Made by a program: the position numbers and the translations under genes | In this document: in pieces, positions 8,383 to 15,969 of the stretch | Numbering within the stretch: position 1 is the stretch's first letter | Layout: each line of letters starts with the position of its first letter | Notes under the pieces: generated by a model | Told to the model about the DNA's origin: nothing | Seen by the model: the letters and a program-made list of their open reading frames with translations, nothing else | Databases searched by the model: none | Assembly: GCA_002928875.1 (NCBI GenBank) | Contig: PERO01000021.1 | Span: forward strand, 98,307 to 162,306 | DNA from: Methylobacterium sp. | GTDB lineage: Bacteria; Pseudomonadota; Alphaproteobacteria; Rhizobiales; Beijerinckiaceae | DNA length: 64,000 nt | Reading direction: 5' to 3'

Positions 8383-9309
8383 TCACCGGCTCGGGGCCTG
8401 CTGGCTCCGGGTTTGCTGGCTCCAGCTCTCGGACAGCAAGGCGCGGAAGCGGCTGGCCGCGGGGGAGAGGCGGCCATTCCTCCGCTCGACGATCCCGATC
8501 GTCCGGGAGACCACGGGGCCGGTGATCGGCCGCGTCGCGATCTTCGGGTGGTCGTCCTGCGGGGTCGCCAGCCGCGGCAGCACGGAGATGCCAACCCCGG
8601 TCTCGACGAGGCCGAGGGATGTCGAGAGGTGGTTGACCTCGTAGAACCAGTTCAGCCGGACGCCGGAATTGGCCAGGGCATTGTCGAGAATGGTCCGGTT
8701 ACCCGAATGGCGGCTGACGCCGATCAGCAACTCATTGGCCAGATCGCTCCATTCGACCGTCTCACGCGCGGCCAGCGGATGCGCGCGATGGCAGGCCAGC
8801 ACGAAGGGATCATCCATCAGCGGCGTGAAGGTCAGTTCGGGATCGGCCGATCCCAGCATGCTGATCCCGAATTCGGATTCACCATGCGCCACACTCTTGA
8901 GGCCTTCGCTCGCGGAGAGATCGAGGATGCGGATCCGGATATTGGGATGCAGGGCGTGGAATTGCCGGATCACCTGCGGAAGGAAATAGAAGGCGGCCGT
9001 CGGCACGCAGGCGATGGTCACCTGCCCGTGCTGCAGCTTTCCCGTCGCGCTCATGGACAGCACCGAGGCTTCGAGCTCGTCGAGAAGGCGCACCAGCAGC
9101 GGCTGCAATTCCCGCCCCACCGTCGTCGCGGCCACGCGCCGGGTCGTACGCTCGAGCAGCGGCGCGCCGAGCGTGATCTCGAGCTGCTTGATCCGCCGGC
9201 TGAGCGCGGGCTGCGACAGGTTCAGCTGTTCCGCGGCCTTGTGGAAGCTGCCGCTTTCCAGCACCGCGAGGAAGGCGCGAAGATCGAGAAGTTCGAAATT
9301 GATCCGCAT
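8383..9309 (-). CDS. LysR-family transcriptional regulator
   Basis: DNA-binding regulator of the LysR family, 308 residues. The N-terminal winged helix-turn-helix is visible (LRAFLAVLESGSFHKAAEQL, then LNLSQPALSRRIKQLE). It is followed by the linker helix and a periplasmic-binding-protein-like effector domain from about residue 90. It is divergent from a PrpF/GalD-like isomerase and a Bug-type binding protein, so it most likely controls them in response to a di- or tricarboxylate-type acid. The shared gap holds a strong dyad (9392-9420) and a second ATCAATAG copy beside this gene's start, the classic layout for LysR control. Confidence 0.92.
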   Translation of the reverse strand: MRINFELLDLRAFLAVLESGSFHKAAEQLNLSQPALSRRIKQLEITLGAPLLERTTRRVAATTVGRELQPLLVRLLDELEASVLSMSATGKLQHGQVTIACVPTAAFYFLPQVIRQFHALHPNIRIRILDLSASEGLKSVAHGESEFGISMLGSADPELTFTPLMDDPFVLACHRAHPLAARETVEWSDLANELLIGVSRHSGNRTILDNALANSGVRLNWFYEVNHLSTSLGLVETGVGISVLPRLATPQDDHPKIATRPITGPVVSRTIGIVERRNGRLSPAASRFRALLSESWSQQTRSQQAPSR

Positions 9310-9391
9310 AACGCATCAATAGGCGAAATCTTTGCATTTAACAACGTTGGAGAGCCCGATTATCACTCTTCCGGAAATCAGATGAAATCTG

Positions 9392-9420
9392 TCTATCGAT
9401 CCACAAAATGGATCAATAGA
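9392..9420. promoter_or_regulatory. LysR operator candidate (11-bp dyad)
   Basis: TCTATCGATCC (9392-9402) faces GGATCAATAGA (9410-9420) across a 7-base AT-rich spacer, with 10 of 11 positions pairing. It lies 17 bases before the isomerase ATG and 83 bases from the LysR start. An extra ATCAATAG occurs at about 9314, next to the regulator's own start. Its position fits a LysR activation and autoregulation site; the binding is inferred. Confidence 0.55.
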
Positions 9421-9436
9421 CGAGCAATCCGGAAGA

Positions 9437-10552
9437 ATGACCATGGAAGCCCGCGCGGTTCCCTGCACCCTGATGAGAGGCGGCACATCGCGTGGGCCGT
9501 TCTTCCTGGCCTCCGACCTGCCGGCGAGCCCCGCCGCGCGCGATGCCGCGCTGATCTCGGCGATGGGGGCCGGGCATGATCTGCAGATCGACGGGCTGGG
9601 GGGCGGCAACCCGCTGACCAGCAAGGTGGCGATCGTTTCGCCCTCGGCACGCCCGGATGCCGATATCGATTATCTCTTCGCGCAGGTGAATGTCGCGGAG
9701 CAGCGGGTCGATACCTCGCCCAATTGCGGCAACATGCTCTCCGCGGTCGGGCCATTCGCGCTGGAGCGCGGGCTGGTTCGGGCCCAGCCGGGCGAGACGC
9801 GGATCCGCATCTTCAACGTCAATACCGGCAAGCGGATCGAGGCCATCGTGCAGACGCCGAACGGCCGCGTGACTTATGACGGCGCCTGCCGGATCGATGG
9901 CGTGCCCGGCACGGCGGCTCCGATCCGCCTGACGTTTCTCGATGCCACCGGCAGCAAGACCGGCGCGCTTTTTCCCTCCGGCCGGCAGACCGATCTCATC
10001 GCGGGAATTCCCTGCACCCTGATCGATGCCGCCACGCCGCTGGTGATCATCCGCGCGACCGATCTCGGGAAGACAGGGCATGAAACGCCCGCCGCGCTCG
10101 ATGGCGACCGGGCTTTCATGGGGCGGCTCGAGGCATTGCGCCGCGAGGCCGGGCGCTTGATGGGCCTCGGCGATGTCCGCGATCTCGTGGTGCCGAAACC
10201 GGTGCTCGTCGCGCCGCCGGCCGCCGGCGGCACGCTCGCCGCGCGCTATTTCATGCCCCATTCCGCCCACAAGGCGCTTGCGGTCACCGGGGCCGTCGGC
10301 ATCGCCACGGCGGCGGCGATCACCGGCACGGTTGCCCATGCGGTCGCGACCGGCGCCGGGCTCGGCACGACCATCCGGATCGAGCATCCCTCGGGCGCGC
10401 TGGACCTGATGCTGGCGCAGCGCCGGGCCGGCGGGCCCTTCGAGGCCTCGCTGGTCCGCACGGCGCGGAAAATCTTCGAGGGCAACGTCTTCGTCCGGAT
10501 GCCGGAATCCGTAGCCGGCGAGACACTCGTCACCTTCGCAAAATCAGCATAA
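9437..10552 (+). CDS. PrpF / 4-oxalomesaconate tautomerase-like isomerase
   Basis: Cofactor-free C=C isomerase of the PrpF family (diaminopimelate-epimerase fold), which includes PrpF (aconitate isomerisation) and GalD (4-oxalomesaconate tautomerase). Visible landmarks are the opening CTLMRGGTSRG, the Lys-bearing loop GGNPLTSKVAIVSPS near residue 60 and the SPNCGNM motif with its cysteine near residue 97, matching the family's catalytic Lys/Cys pair region. 371 residues, normal. It is followed 23 bases later by a Bug-type binding protein and is divergent from a LysR gene. This suggests catabolism of an aromatic-derived or tricarboxylic acid. Which of the two reactions it performs cannot be told by eye. 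Confidence 0.85.
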   Translation: MTMEARAVPCTLMRGGTSRGPFFLASDLPASPAARDAALISAMGAGHDLQIDGLGGGNPLTSKVAIVSPSARPDADIDYLFAQVNVAEQRVDTSPNCGNMLSAVGPFALERGLVRAQPGETRIRIFNVNTGKRIEAIVQTPNGRVTYDGACRIDGVPGTAAPIRLTFLDATGSKTGALFPSGRQTDLIAGIPCTLIDAATPLVIIRATDLGKTGHETPAALDGDRAFMGRLEALRREAGRLMGLGDVRDLVVPKPVLVAPPAAGGTLAARYFMPHSAHKALAVTGAVGIATAAAITGTVAHAVATGAGLGTTIRIEHPSGALDLMLAQRRAGGPFEASLVRTARKIFEGNVFVRMPESVAGETLVTFAKSA

Positions 10553-10575
10553 AATCATCAATCGGGAGAGAAACC

Positions 10576-11568
10576 ATGCAGCTCAACAGGCGGCACTTCA
10601 CCATCGGCCTTGCCACCACCGCGTTTGCCACCACCACGTTCGGTGCGACAGCCGTGAGGGCCAACAACACCTATCCGACCAAGCCGATCAAGCTGATCGT
10701 TCCCTATGCCGCCGGCGGCGGCACCGACACGATCGCCCGCGTGATCGCGCAGGGGATCAGCCAGTCGATCGGGCAATCCGTGGTCGTCGAGAACAATGGC
10801 GCGGCCGGCGGCAACATCGCCACCCAGCAGGCGGCGAATGCCGACCGCGACGGCTACACCGTCCTGATGGCCAATCAGGGTCCGATGGTCGTCAATCCGC
10901 ATCTCTTCAAATCCATGCGGGTGGATACGCTGAAGGCCTTCGACCCGGTGACGCTGCTCGCCTCCGCGCCGCTGGTTCTCGTGGTTCCGAAGGATTCCCG
11001 CTTCAAGGATCTGAAGGAACTGGTGGCCTTCGCCAAGGCGAACCCGGAAAAGCTGACCTATGCCTCCGCGGGGAACGGGTCCGCCAGCCATCTCGCGACG
11101 CTGCTGCTCGAGAAGGCGGCCGGCATCAAGGCGGTTCACCTCCCCTATCGCGGTGCGGGACCGGCCATCAACGACCTGATCGGCGCCAAGACCGATTTCA
11201 TGGTGACGACCTTCCCCTCGATCCTCGGCCAGATCGATGGCGGGCTCGTCCGCCCGCTGGCGGTGACCTCGCGCGAGCGCACCGCTTTGCGCCCTGACCT
11301 GCCGACGGTGGCCGAACTGGGCTGGTCCGGCTACGATGCCAGCGCCTGGTACGGCTTCGTGGTGCCGGCCGGCACGCCCGCCCCGGTGGTCGACCGGCTG
11401 CGCAAGGCGACGCTCGACGCGCTGAACTCGCCGCTGCTGAAGGATCGCCTCGGCAAGGAAGGCGCCTCCCCCATCGGCAATTCGCCCGAGGAGTTCCGGC
11501 GCATGATGGTGGAGGAACATCAGCGCTGGGGGCGGCTGATCCAGTCCGCCGGCCTCAACCACGAGTAA
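10576..11568 (+). CDS. Bug-family tripartite tricarboxylate transporter substrate-binding protein
   Basis: Periplasmic binding protein of the TctC/Bug family, 330 residues. It has an N-terminal signal peptide with an RRHFTIGLATTAF stretch (possibly Tat-exported). The mature part starts at NTYPTKPIKLIVPYAAGGG, the family hallmark, followed by VVVENNGAAGG and the later LPYRGAGPAINDLIG. Bug proteins bind carboxylates or amides through backbone and water contacts. No TctA/TctB membrane genes are nearby, so it is an orphan receptor, common in this family. It is co-directional with the isomerase and probably shares its operon and LysR control. Confidence 0.93.
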   Translation: MQLNRRHFTIGLATTAFATTTFGATAVRANNTYPTKPIKLIVPYAAGGGTDTIARVIAQGISQSIGQSVVVENNGAAGGNIATQQAANADRDGYTVLMANQGPMVVNPHLFKSMRVDTLKAFDPVTLLASAPLVLVVPKDSRFKDLKELVAFAKANPEKLTYASAGNGSASHLATLLLEKAAGIKAVHLPYRGAGPAINDLIGAKTDFMVTTFPSILGQIDGGLVRPLAVTSRERTALRPDLPTVAELGWSGYDASAWYGFVVPAGTPAPVVDRLRKATLDALNSPLLKDRLGKEGASPIGNSPEEFRRMMVEEHQRWGRLIQSAGLNHE

Positions 11569-11686
11569 CCCGGCCCGATGGCACAGCCTCCCCGCGCCCG
11601 GCCATCGCTATCCGGCAAGGCGCGGCGCTTTTGCCGGAACGAGGAGCGCGGGCCGGCGTTGGACCGGCAGCGCTTCCCGGAGGCTC

Positions 11687-11980
11687 GTGTTGGACCAGAT
11701 CGCGATCATCGGTTTTCTCGCCGCCCTGTGCTCCACCACGAGCTTCGCGCCGCAGGTCTGGCGCATCATCCGGACCCGTGACACCAGCGCGATCTCGGCC
11801 CGCATGTATGGCATCACGGTCGTCGGGTTCCTGCTCTGGCTCGTCTATGGCGTGCTGCGGATGGAATGGCCGCTGATCCTCACGAACGGGATCTGCCTGG
11901 CGTTCTCGGCCTTCATTCTCGCGATGAAACTGCTCCCGCAACGCAGCAAGGAGGCGGTGGCGGAGAAGCTCGCCCCCTGA
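11687..11980 (+). CDS. SemiSWEET-type sugar transporter (PQ-loop)
   Basis: Three-helix membrane protein of the SemiSWEET/MtN3 family, which works as a dimer to let sugars cross the inner membrane. 97 residues, as expected. Helix 1 contains the PQ motif (TTSFAPQVWRIIRTR). The conserved DTSAIS turn follows, then helix 2 (ITVVGFLLWLVYGVL) and helix 3 (ILTNGICLAFSAFILAMKL). Translation starts at a GTG at 11687 with a GGAGG box just upstream. It lies alone 118 bases after the binding-protein gene; the sugar is unknown. Confidence 0.88.
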   Translation: MLDQIAIIGFLAALCSTTSFAPQVWRIIRTRDTSAISARMYGITVVGFLLWLVYGVLRMEWPLILTNGICLAFSAFILAMKLLPQRSKEAVAEKLAP

Positions 11981-12064
11981 ACTTCAACGGCGCCCTGCGG
12001 CCGCTCCCACGGGAAAAACTTCATATTTTATTGATCATGCCACCGGAGCCATAACCATGGTCCT

Positions 12065-12089
12065 GGAACGATCGCGCCGGCTATCCGTT
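12065..12089 (+). promoter_or_regulatory. EcfG-type general stress promoter (GGAAC-N16-CGTT)
   Basis: GGAAC (12065-12069), a 16-base spacer and CGTT (12086-12089) exactly match the consensus known for the alphaproteobacterial general-stress sigma factor EcfG/RpoE2. The -10 element lies 35 bases before the ATG of the lone receiver protein at 12125, the right place to drive it. That the match is functional is inference. Confidence 0.65.
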
Positions 12090-12124
12090 CATTTTCCAGG
12101 TTTGAACATGCGTTGGAATGAACG

Positions 12125-12514
12125 ATGAGCCCGAAAATCCTGATTGTCGAAGACGAAGCCATGGTGGCCCTGGATCTCGAAGCCTGGCTCGAGGAATTCG
12201 GCTATGCCCCGGTGGGCATCGCGCCGGATGCGGCCACGGCCTACAGGCTGGCCGCGACAGCCCCGACCCTTGCGCTGGTCGATCTCAACCTGCGCGACGG
12301 CTTGTCGGGCCCCGAAATCGGTCGCCGGCTCGCCCATGAATTCGGCGTGCGCGTGCTCTTCATGACCGCGAATCCGCGCCTGCTCGAGCCGGGCATTCCC
12401 GGAACGCTGGGCGTGCTGGCGAAGCCCTATGAGCCGCAGGCGGTGCAGGCCGCAATCGAGTTCGCGCTGGAACGCAATCCGGTCGCTCCGCCGGAATTAC
12501 GGGTTTTTGCCTGA
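12125..12514 (+). CDS. single-domain response regulator
   Basis: Stand-alone CheY-like receiver of 129 residues with no output domain. The phosphorylation site is the Asp in LALVDLNLRD (about residue 56). The acidic pair is EDE near residue 10, the Thr switch is in LFMTAN and the Lys is in VLAKPYEPQ. Such single-domain receivers often act as phosphate relays or sinks. It is the only gene in the window with a perfect EcfG-type promoter and lies tail-to-tail with an HWE kinase, the two stop regions overlapping by 18 bases. They are therefore likely partners in a general-stress branch, although the pairing is inferred from position only. Confidence 0.9.
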   Translation: MSPKILIVEDEAMVALDLEAWLEEFGYAPVGIAPDAATAYRLAATAPTLALVDLNLRDGLSGPEIGRRLAHEFGVRVLFMTANPRLLEPGIPGTLGVLAKPYEPQAVQAAIEFALERNPVAPPELRVFA

Positions 12515-13939
12515 TTTCGCCGGGTTTTTCCGGTTGAGCGCCGCGAGGCTGCACATCATCCGCACCGTCAGGCCCCGATCGCCCCACTGGCGTTCGAGTT
12601 GCCCGCCCAGATGATGCTCGACGGCGACATTGGCGAGACGGGTGCCGAACCCCGTCTTGTCCGATCGTTCGCGGATGGGCGCGTTGCGTTCCTGCCAGAC
12701 GAGGACGCAACGATCGTCTTCTCGCGTGCAGGTGATGTCGACCAGCCCGTCCGGCACCGAGAGCGCGCCGTATTTCATCGCGTTGGTCGCGAGTTCGTGG
12801 AAGATCATCGCGAGCGGCGTCGCGGCCTTGTCGTCGATCGGCACGTCCTGCCCGGCGACGCTGATGCGCCCTTCCTTCAGGGCGGGATAGGGCTTCAGAA
12901 TTTCCCGCAGCAGTGCGTGCAGCGTGGTTTCGCCCACGAAGGGCCGGGATTCATCGCTGTGCGGACGCGCGTAATCATGCGCTCGCCCGAGTGCCGCGAT
13001 GCGGTCCCGCAAGGTCAGGGCCACGGCGCGGAACGCCGGCGTCTCGCGCGCGGTGATGCCGATCAGCCCCTGCACGATGGCGAAGATGTTCTTGATGCGA
13101 TGGCTGAGTTCCTGGCTCAGCAGCTCCAGCATGTCGGCATTGCTCTTCGCCTCGTGAATGTCGGTGCATGTGCCGAACCACCGGACGATCCGGCCCGCCT
13201 CGTCGCGCACCGGCAAGGCGCGACCAAGCGTCCAGCGATATTCGCCGCTGTGATGGCGCAGCCGGTATTCGATGTCGTAGGCTTCGCCCGTCTCGAGCGA
13301 ATGGCGCCAGCGGGTCCAGGCCTTTTCTTGGTCGTCCGGATGGAACATGCCGTTCCAGCCTTCGCCATCGGTCGAGCCCGGCGGCATGCCGGTGAATTCG
13401 TACCAGCGGGCGTTGTAGAAATCGTGGAAACCGTCCGGCAAGGTCGACCAGACCATCTGCGGCATTGTATCGACCAAAGCCGCGAACCGCGCCTCACTGT
13501 CCCGCAACTCGCGGGCGACGGCCGCCGACCGGGCAACGATATCCGCCATCTCGCCATCGAGCGATGTGGGCCGCGTGATCACGAGAAAGCGTGGCGCGAG
13601 GTCCGGCGAGCCGGAATGCCGGGCAATCGTCACCTCGAAAAGCCGGGCGCCGTCGGCCGGCTCGGGTTGCCGGAGGATGATCTCGACGCGTTCGCTCCGG
13701 GCCTGCTGCAAGGCCGCGGCGGCGATCGCCCGATCCTCCGGATGCCAACGCTCGATCCATGATGCCCCGAGGACCGGGCGCGGATCGGACAGAGCGAACA
13801 ACGCGGCCGCCGCCGCGTTGCCGAAGCAGATCATGCCGTCTTCGCCGATCCATTCGATGCCGAACGGAGAATGGGCGAAAATCCCGGCCAGCAAGGCCTG
13901 GGCCTCATCGTGATCGGACGGCAGATCAGGCAATCGCAT
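12497..13939 (-). CDS. PAS-PAS HWE-family sensor histidine kinase
   Basis: Cytoplasmic sensor kinase of 480 residues without membrane segments. There is a weak N-terminal PAS region (about 10-125) and a clear second PAS with PAC (about 145-270; YEFTGMPPGS and YRLRHHSGEYRWTLGRALPV). The dimerisation and phosphoacceptor motif is ELSHRIKNIFAIVQ, and the ATP domain has an N-box in HELATNAMKYGALS and WQERN, the W-x-E of HWE kinases. These families feed receivers such as those of the general stress response. ATG 13939 is chosen for its GAGG box; the frame stays open upstream without coding character. No PAS cofactor can be assigned. Confidence 0.9.
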   Translation of the reverse strand: MRLPDLPSDHDEAQALLAGIFAHSPFGIEWIGEDGMICFGNAAAAALFALSDPRPVLGASWIERWHPEDRAIAAAALQQARSERVEIILRQPEPADGARLFEVTIARHSGSPDLAPRFLVITRPTSLDGEMADIVARSAAVARELRDSEARFAALVDTMPQMVWSTLPDGFHDFYNARWYEFTGMPPGSTDGEGWNGMFHPDDQEKAWTRWRHSLETGEAYDIEYRLRHHSGEYRWTLGRALPVRDEAGRIVRWFGTCTDIHEAKSNADMLELLSQELSHRIKNIFAIVQGLIGITARETPAFRAVALTLRDRIAALGRAHDYARPHSDESRPFVGETTLHALLREILKPYPALKEGRISVAGQDVPIDDKAATPLAMIFHELATNAMKYGALSVPDGLVDITCTREDDRCVLVWQERNAPIRERSDKTGFGTRLANVAVEHHLGGQLERQWGDRGLTVRMMCSLAALNRKNPAKSGKNP

Positions 13940-14306
13940 CGAATATCCTCGGGCATGGCCAGAGCCGTCCGGGCGCCGCGCCGGAATTCCGGGTTGCATC
14001 AAAGGGTGGCCGCCCTGCGCCGGAGCACCGCGATTTCGCCGATGAAATCCGTGTCCGGAGAGCAGATCGGGTGGCAAATCCGTCCGGGAGGGGCGCGAGG
14101 CGCGATCGCATGAATTTGACCTGAGATAACACGCCGATAAGACGCGCGGCGGCGCGAAATGTTCCCGCGCAACGGATCCTCGAAGCAAGCGCTCGCCTCC
14201 AAGCGTCCCGGCGCAGGCGCGGGAACCGAGGGCATGCGATCGATGTTCTGATACTGCCCGTCATGCGCGAACCATCTGAAGCGCACGAACCCATCGAACA
14301 GCCTGC
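13940..14306. other. divergent intergenic region, no gene
   Basis: 367 bases between the HWE kinase and the DUF2254 gene, both reading outwards. Frames are open by base composition only. One near miss to an EcfG promoter is present: GGAAC at 14222-14226, 17 bases, then TGTT in place of CGTT. I see no hairpin or repeat worth naming. Confidence 0.5.
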
Positions 14307-15764
14307 ATGCCGTTGTCTTGGCGACTTGCGGCCGCGACAGACTGGCGGTCGCGCCGCTCTTCCGCCCCGCTTCATGAGGAGGCCGCGATCCCGACATTCC
14401 TGTCCAAGGTTACGCTCTGGGCGCTCCTCACCCGGCTGCGCACGAGCTTCTGGTTCCTGCCGGCATCGATGGCAGTGGCGGCCGCGGCGCTTTCGTTCGC
14501 GCTGATCGCGCTCGACCGGCAGCTGGGCACCAGCACCGTGAAGGAACTCGACTGGCTCTATACTTTCGGGCCGGAGGGAGCGCGCGCTCTCCTGTCCGCC
14601 GTTGCCAGCTCGATGATCACGGTTGCGGGCCTGACCTTCTCGATGACGATGCTGACATTGCAGCTCGCCTCGTCGCAATTCGGCCCGCGCATGCTGCGCA
14701 ACTTCATGCGCGACCGTGGCAACCAGGTGGTTCTCGGAACCTTCACGGCCACCTTCGTCTATTGCCTGCTCGTGCTGCGCAGCGTGCGCGGGCTCGAGGG
14801 GTCCAGCTTCGTGCCGCATGTCGCCGTGGCTTTCGGCGTATTCCTCGCGATCGCCAGCATTGCGGTGCTCATCTTCTTCATCCACCACATCGCGACGGCG
14901 ATCCGGATCGAGACGCTGCTCGCCGAACTGGCGGCGGAGACGCACGCGGCGGTGGACCGTCTCTACCCGGAACGGTTCGGCCATGCCCCGCCGGATGCGA
15001 TGGACCCGCCTCCCCTGCCCGAAGGCTTCGAGCGCGAGGCATTGCCCGTGGCGGTCGACAAGGGCGGCTATGTCCAGCGCATCGACGGCACGGCGCTGAT
15101 GCGCATCGCGGTGGAGCACGACATGGTGATCCGCATCGCGGCATCGCCGGGCCGGTTCGTCACGACGGGCGATCCGCTATTTCTGGTGCATCCGCCGGAG
15201 CGCCTTTCGGAGGAGATCCACGCAACCATTCGCCGCACCGTGGTGATCGGCGACGAACGCACGCCGGATCAGGATCTGGCTTTCTCGGTGCGGCGGATCG
15301 TCGAGATCGCGCAGCGCGCGCTGTCGCCGGGCATCAATGATCCCACCACCGCGCTCTATTGCATCGACCGGCTGGGCGAGGCGCTCGGCCGGCTGGCGCA
15401 GCGGCGCGCCCCATCGGCCTTCCGGTTCGACGGGCAGAACCGGCTGCGCATCGTCGCGGATGTCACCACGCTCGACGATCTGGCCTGTCCCGCTTTCGCG
15501 GCGATCGCCCGCTACGGTCTCGCCGACATGGATGTCGTCGCGCATCTGCTGCGGGCGATCGACCGGCTGGTGACCGAGGCCGGGCAGGAAAACTGCCGTG
15601 GTGTCCTCGCGCTGGCGGCGGATCTGCGCCGATGCGCCGAGGCGCAGGCCGAACTGGCCTATGACCGCGCGCAGATCGGTGCCGCTGGACGGGGCAACGC
15701 CGCGAGCCGCTCTTTCCGCCCGCCCGAACCGGTGCCGGGAACCCCCGGCGCGCGCGTGTCCTGA
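14307..15764 (+). CDS. DUF2254 domain-containing membrane protein
   Basis: Inner-membrane protein of the DUF2254 family, 485 residues; its molecular role is not established. Four hydrophobic segments occupy the first third (FLPASMAVAAAALSFALIAL, ASSMITVAGLTFSMTML, the stretch TFTATFVYCLLVLRSV, and AVAFGVFLAIASIAVLIFFI). A family-typical SSQFGPRMLRNFMRD motif sits between helices 2 and 3. The large C-terminal cytosolic part includes SPGINDPTTALYCIDRLGEA, also characteristic. The start is uncertain: the first 28 residues look non-membrane and low quality, and no good ribosome site is seen. It is a single gene. Confidence 0.82.
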   Translation: MPLSWRLAAATDWRSRRSSAPLHEEAAIPTFLSKVTLWALLTRLRTSFWFLPASMAVAAAALSFALIALDRQLGTSTVKELDWLYTFGPEGARALLSAVASSMITVAGLTFSMTMLTLQLASSQFGPRMLRNFMRDRGNQVVLGTFTATFVYCLLVLRSVRGLEGSSFVPHVAVAFGVFLAIASIAVLIFFIHHIATAIRIETLLAELAAETHAAVDRLYPERFGHAPPDAMDPPPLPEGFEREALPVAVDKGGYVQRIDGTALMRIAVEHDMVIRIAASPGRFVTTGDPLFLVHPPERLSEEIHATIRRTVVIGDERTPDQDLAFSVRRIVEIAQRALSPGINDPTTALYCIDRLGEALGRLAQRRAPSAFRFDGQNRLRIVADVTTLDDLACPAFAAIARYGLADMDVVAHLLRAIDRLVTEAGQENCRGVLALAADLRRCAEAQAELAYDRAQIGAAGRGNAASRSFRPPEPVPGTPGARVS

Positions 15765-15969
15765 CGGTTGCGCATCGGGCCGGATGGTGCCCGGTTTCGT
15801 CGCCTCGGCGGCCATCGCAAGCGGCGCGCTTGTCCGCATGTTGCCCGAATGGGCACCCTGCCCTTCGCCTTGTTGTCATCGGCAGCGCGCGAGCGACTTG
15901 CCTGGCCGGGACCGGCTCAGTAAAGCGCGTCTGGGTACGAGCGATCCGCGGCGCGCAGCAGGCAGTCCC

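Noticed and set aside
14222..14247. GGAAC-N17-TGTT before the DUF2254 gene
   Set aside because: The -10 element differs from CGTT; a near miss is expected by chance in this GC-rich DNA.
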